From assembly GCA_032358255.1 (NCBI GenBank), contig JAULBX010021187.1, positions 1-64,000 of the forward strand: a DNA stretch of 64,000 nt, written 5' to 3'. Under the pieces are notes generated by a model that saw only the letters and a program-made list of their open reading frames with translations, was not told the DNA's origin and ran no database searches. Source of the DNA: Heterotrichella gracilis (lineage: Eukaryota; Sar; Xanthophyceae; Tribonematales; Xanthonemataceae). The position numbers were made by a program, and so were the translations under genes. Positions 34,957-46,300 of this stretch are shown here, in pieces (the first letter of the stretch is position 1; each line of letters starts with the position of its first letter).

Positions 34957-37900
34957 ATGCTATACCATGAAAAGCAGGTGGGGTCTTACTCATGCATCTG
35001 TGGTCGCCTTTCCCCTTTTTGCTGTGTTGCTGGACCACTCATTCATATGCCTCTCTTAAAAGCGCCATGGCTTCTGCATCATGCCGATGGCCGTCAACAT
35101 CACTTGCACCCTATCTAACTGCGCCCACTTTAGGCCGTTGTAAGGCTGGTTGAGTGCCCGGCTACTCCCTGTTTGTGCAAAAATATCACCCGCAGTGTCC
35201 TGCGTGCAGACTGGCAGCCTCTGTGGGGTTCACTGCCTCAACACGCTTCTACAAGGCCCCTACATTTCTGAGATAGAGCTTGCACAGGTGGGGCCTTGCT
35301 TTTGTTTATTGCTGCAGCTGCTTCACACACAAAATCAGTGCCTGGTTATGTCGCTGCTGCAACTGCTTCACGCACAAGCCAGTACCTCCAGTGCTGAACG
35401 GTGGGTTGTTAACCCTGTACAGATTGCACAAGACCTAGACGCCATGGAAAGGCAGTTCATGTCGGAAGGTGGCATTGACTCTGCGGACTACCTGAATTTC
35501 ATAGCAGAGGAGTCGGGGAACGTGCGTGCAGACGGCTTCTTCTCCATTCAGGTGGGTATGTTGCTGGCAAGAGGTCATCGCCTGTTGACTCTACCTGAAT
35601 TGGCTCTCCTCAACCCAAGCAGCCTCAGGACCCCAGTAGCTTTAGACTGTGCTGGGTCCTGAGGCTGCAACACCAGTAGCTTTAGACTCCACTGATTTGG
35701 GTAAAAGTGTCCACACGAGTTCCTTGGGAATGGCGTGTGTGGTGCCTGCACCGTGCCATAGCCATACCAGGGTTAAGCATCTATTCAAATTCTACCATAT
35801 TTCAGCCAAAAATGCATTGCCGCAGGTGCTCAACAAAGCCCTGGAGGTGTGGGGCTTGAGCTGCATTCCGCTTGACAGCCCGGAAGTGAGGCAGGCGGCG
35901 GTGGATCCCCAGCACGAAGTCGCTTTCATCTGCAACTTGCAGGAACACTGGTTTGCAGTGCGGAAGGTGGACGATGCCTGGTGGAACTTCAACTCGCTGC
36001 TGCCGGCGCCGCAACCACTGTCCACCTTTTATCTATCAGCATTTCTCAGCACGCTGAAACAGCAAGGCTACACAGTGTTCGTGGTGAGTGGGATGCTGTG
36101 CAAACCGCTTCAGTGAGAGGGCGGCACTTGCCATTCTTGCATGAATAGCATTTGATTTTGCGTGCTGTTGATCATGGCAATCGGTTGACGATGGTGCTCC
36201 TGCAGATTCGTGGAATGTTGCCAACTCAAGAGGCTCTTTCGGCGTTGGACAGTGCGCAGACAGAGTATGGGTCATGGATCAGCCCTGATGAGGTATGCAG
36301 CTGTAGGTGGATCATGCACATTTCATCAAGTACTATTCAATTATGATTGCTGCAGCTGTATGAGTAATATCCACCTTGGCATCTTTGGTGTTTATTCTGG
36401 GTAATGAATGCAGCGTGTAACACTTTGGGCACCACCATTATGGAACAAGCAATCGTCTGGGGCGATGCTTGCATTGCACAATGCGCATGTGCACACCTTT
36501 GTGTTACAAATGCTTGATGGGCTCACTCCAGCTGCTGTGCTGCATGGAGATGGGCTATCTACACCATTGCGAATCACTAATGTGCTCAACATCTAGCAAT
36601 GAGCTATGCTACTTCAGCTCACTTGAAGGGATCTGGTTTCTCTCCCAGGCCACAAAGCTGAACGAGGATGCGAGCCAGGTGCGCCAGGCAGGGTACCTTA
36701 AGGCAGCTTACAGGGGCGTGCTGGATAAGGCAACTGCGCAGGGCAGCCTTGTGACCCTGCGCACTGGTGGCTTGGTGTCACAGGGCGCAGGCAGTGGAGG
36801 TGGGGAATCCGATGAGGATGCGCAACTGGCAAGGGCGATTGCTGCGAGCATGGAAGGGCGCAGTCCCGCAGGTGCTTCAGGTGTGCACGGTAGTAAGCAA
36901 CATGCGCATGAAATCAAGTGCATGGATAGGATGTCTGTATGTCATACATACGCATTTAGGGGGTGTAGGCAATGTTTTGGCAGAACACTGGCTGTCCATG
37001 TTGGAGTTTGGATGGGAGCTTGGTAGCTTTTTACTGGCATCCATGAGCACAGGGCAGCATCATTGCTCACAGAAATAAATGTTTTCCATTTTTAATTGAT
37101 GAAAAAAACCTAACCTTTATTTTGTTAAATTTTATAATAAAAAATTAATTAAAATTCCTGTTATGCATACAGGAAGCCACTCTGTGCCCCAAGGGTTTTC
37201 AGACGAGGACGAGGACATAGCAGCAGCCATTGCAGCAAGCCTTGCTGGGCATCAATCCACTGCTGAACCTCCCAAAACAGAGGAGCAGCAGCCCCAGCAA
37301 CCTACAGAAGCAGGCGGTGCATCTGTGCTGCAGCAAGAACCGCCAGTTGCAGTGGAACCTGGTGGCACCGAGGACAACGGTGAAGGGAGCTCAAAGCGGA
37401 TGAAAGGTGCCTACTGACTGCCCAATGAATATCGTATTGATCACCATATGTTATTGAATTATCCTTATTCCTAGTCTGCTATAAAGGTGAAGCAATTGTT
37501 TTTTTTTAGGTTTTTCAGTGATGGCTGATCATGCAGGTCTTGCATGCACGTGCAGTGCCAGAACATCAGAAGGATGGCTGATGCATGACACACCGCATGA
37601 GTCATGGCAACTTGCACGCAAACAGGCACCCCAACTCGCCCTTTGCATTAGGGTGTGCATTAGGGTTTTCCAATCGCACCTGGGCTTGGCCTCGACGCGT
37701 TTGGTTGGTGTTGACCCCTATGCGCAACTCCTGGCAGGTGCACAAGTGCCTGAGCAGCCAGCAGAGGGCATTGGTGCTGCAGAGATTGGTTTCAGGCTGA
37801 CCAACGGCCAGCGGCTCACGCGGCGCTTCCTGGCCAGCGCCACCATTGGGGATTTGTGTGCGTTTCTGGAATCAACCGGAACCGACATGACAAAGCATAT

Positions 37901-38467
37901 CATCAGCCGACAATGGCCTCGAAAGGTACTGCAAGCCCAAGTCACTGCTTTCCACAAATTGAGCAAGATGAGCGATCAACGTTTGCACAAGTGGCGCGGT
38001 GCAACTTCATACTGGCACTGTCATACCATCTGTTGATCTTGCGCCATCTGCCATTGAAGTTGCTGTCTGATAATCTTCCATTCCTCTTCCTGTCCTTGCT
38101 CATGTAATCCATATGGGAATGCTTTGCCTAAGTGTGCACTTCCAGCGCTCAACGCTGCTCCAGTGCTGGCTTGCTATCCTGTATTTGATGCCAAGCTGCA
38201 TTCTATCTATGCTCTTTTAGAAGCAGCTAAGTGGACACACCCATGTTTGAGAATGCAGCAACACCAATGCAGATGCCAGGATTGCACCATTAATGAGGTG
38301 GCAATGTGCACATTAGGCATTGTGGGGGGCTGCACCGGCAATGTGAAGCACCCGCAAGATCGAGTCTGTGTGTTTATTCTGTGCAGGTTTTAGATGACAT
38401 GGCGGCTACGCTGGAAGGTGAGGGCATGGTGGGCAAGGAGATGCTGGGCGTGGAGCTTCGCAGATGA
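34957..38467 (+). CDS. Ataxin-3-like Josephin deubiquitinase with UIMs and C-terminal UBX-like domain
   Basis: Cysteine protease of the Josephin family that trims ubiquitin chains, generally with p97/CDC48. Exons: 34957-34977, 35210-35287, 35423-35551, 35826-36083, 36206-36292, 36649-36880, 37173-37406, 37738-37925, 38387-38467; 435 residues. A 21-bp first exon encodes MLYHEKQ. Catalytic residues: Cys12 (GSLCGVHCLN), His117 (LQEHWFAVRK) and Asn130 (WWNFNSLL). Two UIM-like helices follow (about 243-258 and 280-295, AAAIAASLAG). The segment from about 355 (IGFRLTNGQRLTRRFLASAT) to the end resembles a UBX domain. The donor after exon 6 is ambiguous (36871 or 36880, same phase). The UBX-like tail differs from human ataxin-3, which ends in UIMs, but fits a direct CDC48 link. 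Confidence 0.93.
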
Positions 38468-39108
38468 TGCAATGGATGCATTGACAAGGCACTGCTGAAA
38501 AATATTCAGTCTGTGTTCAACCAGCATGCAGGCAATTGATTTGCAGTGGTTTCAGGTGGTGATGCACGATCGTATCTTGCCCTGCCATCAAATGGAGCAA
38601 GTCAGGGAATTGTATTTCTTGATATTCAGACGTGACTTGCATCATATGAGCTCAGCATTTGCTGATACAGTCATTGTGAATGAACTGCTGCTCAGTATAG
38701 TACTCTCTGTTCAGCATGTGCGAGCAATTTGGGGCCATGCAACTGCGCAATTGCCAGTAACTTCGGCCATGTATCGTTGTCGTATCACCCTGTCCCTTGC
38801 AGTGTGATTGCATGCAAAAACATGCATTTGGAGGCTGTGCTGAGCGTGCATTACATTAATCATTGCATTAATTATCTTGCCAAGCTTAATAATTCATGGG
38901 AAGCAACCCATATCCACCCTTGTAATGCGCTATGGGGTGCCCTCGGAGTAGTGATGAATGATGTCATGGCATTGCCAGGCTCGCATCTCCTGCGGTCACT
39001 GACAGTGTGGTGATCAACCACGTGAAATCATTTCGGAAGCGCATTGTAAGGTGTCACCCGTGACTGCCATCCAGCGATTTTGCAAGCATGCCTTTCTATA
39101 CCATTGCC

Positions 39109-39137
39109 ATGTCTTGCCATATCATATGGCAAGACAT
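39109..39137. repeat. Perfect inverted repeat, 14-bp arms
   Basis: Arms ATGTCTTGCCATAT and ATATGGCAAGACAT are exact reverse complements around a single C. It lies in an intergenic region with no neighbouring terminator context. Confidence 0.95.
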
Positions 39138-40063
39138 AGACCCATAATGGTACTAGCAGCAACCTGTGGCGCTGCCTTTTCTGCCCATACTCAGCCCCCA
39201 CCTTCCACTAGCCGCACCTGCCGCAGACTTGATCAATCGTCCAGTTTTTCAGTTTGACACATATTCAGACTGACTGTTTTCTTCTACCGAGGCTATGCTT
39301 CAGGCTATGCCTTGTGATCCACGCGTTTTTTGGTAACCAGGAAACAGCCAGGCACAACACGCCCTGTTTCCTGTGGGCGTTTTGTTTCTTTCTTTCTGAG
39401 ACAAATAGCTTGACAATGCCAATGACTAAAAGAGTCCCAGGGATCGACTCATGGACATTCAAGGATTTTACCAGGGATGAACTGAGCCCTGAGACCCTCA
39501 CTAGGCTAGTCGATGGATGCTTGGAACCTTCGCAGAACTGTTATCAGGTCACCGACTGCAGTGGGTGCTAAAGGTCACTGACTGGGTGAGCTTGGTGATG
39601 TGCCAGGAACGTCGTCCTTGCTCTATGCGCTTTGGAAGTCCGCTGAGCCACACATTTCGAGTTTTGCCTGCTGCCGACACATACGTATCCATTCCGGAAG
39701 AGTGTAGCTAGCCACTGGCTGGTGGACCCCAGCATCGCTTCTAGCTATCTTCTGCTTCGACAGTAGCCTTGTTTGGCAGTCACTGGCAAGTTTGTTCACA
39801 GAACGTTATGTACTTCAAGGCTTTCGACCTTTTAGCAACTCGTTGTTGGGTGGCAATTACTGCAGTTGTCTGGCGGGTTGTATAGGCTGAGCGCTCAGCT
39901 TCTGAAGGTATGGCTGTCAGTAGTGAGGCTCACTGAACAGTACACTCCAACCAGTACACTTACAGGGCTGCACCAGTGGTGGACTGCCAGGGTTCAAAGC
40001 TGCAAGCAAGTCGCTGTAGTGCAAAATTCAAAATTTCTGCATTAGATAGAGGTTTACAGTACA

Positions 40064-40193
40064 CTCATGTGGAACTGTTCTCCACATGAGCCCTGAACCT
40101 TCAAGGAGGCTGAAGATCTCTGCCTCCTTCACTATGCATGTCCTACACATTTAAATGTGTAGAACTTTGAATATTCATGTAGCATTCATGAAT
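40064..40193. repeat. Row of four short inverted repeats upstream of the transporter
   Basis: 40064-40073/40081-40090 (10-bp arms, 7-nt loop); 40103-40110/40122-40129 (8-bp arms, 11-nt loop); 40143-40162 (20-bp perfect palindrome); 40173-40179/40187-40193 (7-bp arms, 7-nt loop). All arms are exact. They end 113 bp before the proposed start codon, so they may lie in a 5' UTR or promoter. Confidence 0.9.
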
Positions 40194-40306
40194 TAATCCA
40201 TGCTCTGCAGCATCTGATTGACTGGTCTTGCGCAGTTGCAGCTGTTCAAACAATCCCGGATCCTGGCAGCAAAAAAGGTCCTGCATCGTGCTACTGGGAG
40301 TGATTT

Positions 40307-43300
40307 ATGGAGGCCAGAACAGAACTGGAGGGTCAAACACTGCTGTCTCAGACAGTTGCAACTGCTGTGGTGCGCAATGGGAAACATGTAGAAAGCAGCT
40401 CACCTCACCCTGTGACAGCGCACATGGGTTTATTGGAGCCTGTTGGGGATGCCAACCGCTGGCATGATGCCAGCACTACGTCAGCTAGCTCCATGTATGC
40501 CACACCAAAAAGTGACATGGAGTGGAGCCCTGTCGAGACTGTGAGCAACGCTCCAGGTAAGGCTCTCATATTGAATGCACCTACTTGTTTGATTGGCATG
40601 GCCTAACTAGGCTAGTAACAGATGATCATGGGCCCAGTGCCAACTGTCAACTGCCTAGCACACTGATAATGCTCGCCGAGGTTCTGCAAATTTTGAAGCG
40701 CTTTAAAGCGCATGTTGCGTCGTGGTCAGTTGCTGGCGTGAATTCAACCAATGAATCATGTTGCCGCAGGTTCTCAGCTGACACCAAACAGCAATCACAG
40801 ACCACATGAAACATCAGTTGGTGTTGGCATCCGCCTGCACATCAGCCTGGCACAACATGGCCTTCCTGGTGTGGTGGAAGAGGAGCTACACTCACCATTT
40901 CACCCGAGAACCCAGGTTCGAGGGTTCTCACCTGCAGAAACTGCTCCTGGACCATTCGGGCAGTATGCTCCAGGAAAGATGCAGCACGAGCCCTCGCTGA
41001 ACCAGCCACAAGCAGATCAGCTCGAATCAGACCTTGCGGTCCCTCTATTTCCAGGGCAACTGGAAGCGCACAGTCCAAATGCTCCATCAGGGGGCACTCC
41101 CAGCCAATTCCAATTGGTTCTGAGGGATTCCCCAAAGCAAGTAGCAGCGCAATTGGAGGAGATGTGCGCAGCATGGCAGAGCCAGCCTGGCAGCCAACAT
41201 GTGGGCATGAAGAAATGCATGAGCATGAGGCTGAGGTACAGAGGGTGCTGTACGACTGCACGGATGTTGTGGGGCAGCGCATCGAGAGGGCAAAGGAGGA
41301 GGCAGCGCACTTCCGTACCTCCCCCGCATTGCCACCTCGTCACCTCCTGCAGGGGAGTTGCGTAAGGAGGCAGAGCAGTCTGACACTATGGGAAACACAA
41401 AGGTACAGGTAGACAGCAGACCACCTGCATCTTCCGACTCACCACACACTCAGCCAGTACCTTCTACCAGCACTCAGCCAGCAATCAACTCAAGTACTGA
41501 GCCGCAGATTCTGGATGCACCTGGGGAGATTATCTATGAAATGTTGAAGGTGGCAAATGAGGAGAAAGAAGCCAGAATTGAGGGGTCGCCAGCTGGTGAT
41601 GGATGCATGAGCAGGTAACGACGTGTGAGGATGTATCAAGCGTTATTAATCTCAGTCTCAGGTACACATCTCACCATTGCCTTTTCCCTGTTTCACGTTG
41701 GCAGCCAATGTTGCCGATGTTGATGCCAATTGATTTCCCTCCTGCATGTGCAAACCGATTCCCTTCTGCACTCCTGTTTGAATAATTCATGAAGATGAGA
41801 ATGTTCACGAGCGGGCACATGTGGCTGCAGGTTTCCAAGCCTGGCTGATGCTGTTCAGCTCTCGGGGGCATTGCAGCCAGGGATGGTGCAGCAGGCTGGG
41901 GCCCGCAGGCATAGTCCAGGTCCTGGACCCAGCAGGCTGAGCAAGGTGAGATGGAACACTGTTCTTGGGTGCTGTCAGCTGCATTTCACCACAGCTGTGT
42001 TTTTCTATTGAGTTAGCTGCATATGTGGATGCAGCTCTGTAACCCAACTACTGGCATTTCAGGTGTAGTTTAGTGTGCCCATGGGGAATTGATTTGGGAC
42101 GTGACGATGTATTGTTCATGTCCAGTTTAAAAACGTTGCAGCGACTTTGAATTACTCAGATTATTTTTGTAGGAGTAAACTCCCATACTCTATCATACTT
42201 GTGCAATTTGGTATTGATGGTGTAGAATCCCTGCCAGGTTGTACTTGGGGATGGGGCTGGTTTGATATACGACCGACATTGTTTATGCCTTGCAGGCCAG
42301 TGGACCAGTGTCACCCGCACTTCCATTTGAGACACATCTAGACACGTCCTTACCAAGGCAGGACACACCCATCCCTCAGGCGTCAGAAGCCATGTTTGCT
42401 GCAATGATGGCAAACCACATGTCACCTGGTGGAACACGCCGAGTGGCTGAGGAAGCAGGTAAGAGTAAATTCACCTATATTGTATAGCTGGAACTATTCA
42501 GTGATGCTAAGCGTTAGTTACAGTAACACCAAAAAATCTAGCCTGGCCAGGTTGTGAATTTTAATTGGGTAAGGCCTGCCAAGAAAGATTTTTGTGGGCG
42601 TAAGCTGTGCAGGGCTTGCATGCGCACCAGCAAAGTCGACTGTTGCTTATTACCTATACATGTATCGACGTCTTTGCTGCGTTCAAGAAAATAACAGCCG
42701 CTGTGACAGCTACATGTGACACCAGAGATGTTGATGTAGCTTGGGCATGGCCTTGCATTACCAAGCGGCGCACCACCAGCCACATAATTGTTTCTCAGAT
42801 GGGATGTGTCAGCTTGGCACATGCATTAGCAAATTTTAAAAGATGGAAGGCAAATAAGGACGGGTATTATTCTCAGTACAGGTAAATTCCCACAATTATA
42901 TGTACAGATAGTACAAACAATCCAATATGTATGCGCAGGCGAAGTGCTGCCAGCGATTGCTGAGGAAAGCGCAGGAGGAGGGGGGGCGTTAGCATCAATG
43001 TCAGAGGAGGCTGTGGATGGCAGTGAGCCAGAAACACCCACGGCAATTGTGGCAGAGGAGGAGCATGGGTTTGATGCACCAGGCACTAAGGTAACACCGT
43101 CTGTGGCCTGTATTGGCCGCCACTTGAAGATTATCTTGTAGTTCAGCCCAGGCATGAGGGTGACAATGCCACTGCCACTGCGGCAGTCACTGCCGCTGCC
43201 ACTGCATTGGTAGGGTGCGTTGTTGAGTATCATAGACGGTTACTTGGTCAAACCATACCATGAGCAGCAGCGTAGATAAAAATGGCACTTTATTCCGCAG

Positions 43301-46300
43301 GGCGCCAGCACCTCCCAGCAGGAGGAGCGCCAGCCAAGCATGGACCAGATTGCCCAGGCGGTGTCTCTGGCTGCCCAGCCCCCATGCTCCGCCCCCACTA
43401 CGCATCCACTGCCAACCACAACCCACGAGCCCTCCCCACGCAATGCGCAAGTTCCTGCGCCGCCTCCGCCTCCTGCATCTCTTCCCTCCCTTGGGGTACA
43501 GCATGTGGCTACGCCTCTGCCTCTGCCTGAGGTACCTGCCCAGGCGCCTGCCCCAGTTGCAACCACAGCTGGTGCTTCCAAGCCAAGCACTTCAGCCACC
43601 ATGGCAGGGCCTGGTGCAGCCTCCACGGCATGGCAACAGCAACAGGCTTCAGCGCCCACCTCAATACCTGAAATCAGTCCGGAGCCAGCTGGCGAGCTAG
43701 CCGCGGGTGCAAGGTTTTCACTGCCGATGCCAGGGCAGTACAGCGTTAGCAAGGGTGGTCCAGAGCAAGGTACACATTGAACGTGTGCATACAAGATATG
43801 CTGGTCTATTCAGAAGTTGTTTACCAAGGCACTCAAGGCACCAACACGTGCATTCTGTATGTGTTTACTCCTGGTGGGATGTTGATGACATGTATGTACT
43901 ACTGTGACTGGGCATTCTTCAATGCAGGACACATCCACGCTTACCCCACACCCTCCACTGCAGGACACCCACACCTCACCCCATCCACCCCATTGCGCCC
44001 TCTCCGACAACACCCCATGGGACCCTACAGCCCAGATGTCGCTCAGGGTCCAAATGTTGCCAAGTGGGATGAGTTCGTGGGACAGGGGAGTCCACATGGC
44101 CCTTCTCTACTCCCCTCATTAGGGTCTCCAGAGCTTCAACAGCCACTGCTGGGCTCTGATCGGCTGCAGGTTAGTCATAGCCAGGGCCACAATTGTGCTG
44201 ACTAGGGTTGAGGGCTTAGGGTTCCAGTGGAACATACGCTGCTGAATGGGATGCCTTGGTCAGCACTGCAGTCCCCGGCAAGTTGAGTACATGCTCAGCC
44301 TGAATTGAATTGAATGCAGCCTGGGCCTCCTTGAGGGCCTCTTGTTCCTCCCCAGGGGTAACAGGTGGAGGCAGCTGTACTTATGGGGTTCTCTTTGACA
44401 ACGCGCTGCACAGCGGGAATGCACACTGCTGGAATAGCCCTTACTTAGGTTTAGGCCAGGGAAGGGGACTGCCCTATTCAAAATTTGCGGTTTGAATCCC
44501 TTGACACTGCAATGCAGGGTGGTGATGACCTGGTGCTGGAGTCCATGCCCAGCGGGCCTGGAGAGGAAGGGGGCTGCTTGGATGGCCATGCGTGTGAGGG
44601 GCTGGGCCACCTGGCAAAAGCCATTCTGGGTGTAGGTGGGTATCATGACACATGGGAAGATGGGGCACGGGGCTGAGGGCACTGAGGGCAGGATTAATTG
44701 GCGTGCTTGCAATGTCACATTTTGCTTGCAAGTGGGCAGATCTGCTAGTGAAGGCGCGATTCCTGGGGCCGCCATGGCATGGACACGTTGGAGAATATGG
44801 GTGCTAGTGGGCGTGCATACACAAAAGATTCATTTGTCCTAGCGCCTGGACGTGTTTACATTGAATCCCCGGGAGTGGCCACCCTTCTCACCATATACCC
44901 ACCATCCAAAGCCCATAATGGATTACACCCTTGGGCCCGCCCCATCCCTCATAAACCCTGAAGTCCTGAACTTTTGTCCTGAACTCCTTCACGTATTGCA
45001 TCCCTATCCCGCCTCGCTCACACTAATCCCCAGGTATGCTTGCCGTGCCCAAAGTGTCGTTGAACCTGGAACCTGGCGCTTGAACTCCTGTATGAATTGC
45101 AATGCTGCTCACTAAAACCCAAATCCTAACTACAGGATTGCATCCCTTTGACCCTGACCCCACGCCCTGGTCCCAGGTGTGCTTGCCATCCCCAAAGTGT
45201 TTGCGCTGCTTGGCCTGGTACTGGGTCTGGTGCTGATGCTGCTGGTGGCCATGCTCACATACTTTTCACTGGCAGTGCTGCTCAGGTACAATTAGGCAAC
45301 CAGCGGTCGCCATTATGACCACATGGCCAGGAGGGTCATTTACTGGGTTTGAGGCTGCCCAGAGTTTTTGGGCTGTTAGGTGTAGTGTTGGCTCTTGTGT
45401 TGGTGTTGTTGGTGGAGCTGCTTGGATACTTCGTAGTGGCAGCCTGCTCAGGTTAGTCAGACACATGCATTCCAGCAATACAGCCAGATTAGCATGTAGC
45501 CTTGCAGATGCAGCAAGCAGCTCTTTCTTGGCACTGTTGAAACCACCCACTGTTGCTCACTGAGGCAGCTGAAGCAACCAGCAGTTGCCATCATCATTGT
45601 ACCATCATGGCAAGGAGGGTCTCTCCACGGGGTTAATCTCAGACTGCCCATTGGCCGTTATTTACTTGGCAAGGTGTTTGCCCTGTCAGGTAATTTGTTG
45701 GGCCTGGACTTCATGCTGTTGTTGAAGTTGGCCACAATCTTATCACTGAGGTTGCTGCTCAGGCCCTGGGCTGCACGGCCAGTGAGAGGTTTGTGAGCCG
45801 CTTCACCAACAACATAAACACCAGACTCAAAAATTAACCCGACAGGCACTGCCACGTAAGTAACAGCCAAAGGAAAGTCTGACTGTTTTTTTATTCCATT
45901 CGCGGGTGCAGGTGAGCTGGGAGGGTGCCTAGTGTGCTGACGTCCGTCCAATGTGTGCAAGGAGGCTTTGCAATGCATGCAGACCCTCCTGACCGTATGC
46001 AACAACCCCTCTGCATGTTGTATAGGCTTCCAACACATGCCTATGGCTCCATTCTCCAATCATTGTATTCATACCGTAGGGCTGCCAACCGCACGGGGTG
46101 CACTCGCTCCTACCCCCATATGGTGCAGGTGCAGGTGGGCTGGGTGGGCGCTGCGGTGCTTGACCTGGCACTGGTGGTCAACAGCTTTGGTGAGGGCTTA
46201 GAATTTAGGGCGTAGGGTTTGGGGCGCCATGGTGCTGGACCTGGCACTGATGGTCAACAGCTTTAGTAAGAACAAATTGCAAGTATGCTTTAAAGTAATT

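Larger units (their letters stand above)
38468..40306. other. Intergenic region with inverted repeats
   Basis: About 1.8 kb with no supported gene. A plus-strand frame ending at 39571 contains the phrase MTKRVPGIDSWTFKDF, which I cannot assign. The right half holds a near-perfect hairpin (39109-39137) and a row of four short inverted repeats (40064-40193). Confidence 0.55.

Noticed and set aside
39254-39571. Frame containing MTKRVPGIDSWTFKDF
   Set aside because: Faintly like the start of a non-LTR reverse transcriptase domain, but too short and without any catalytic motif to support it.
43240-43794. 184-codon minus-strand frame
   Set aside because: Opposite the transporter's Pro/Ala-rich exon; GC-rich shadow frame.
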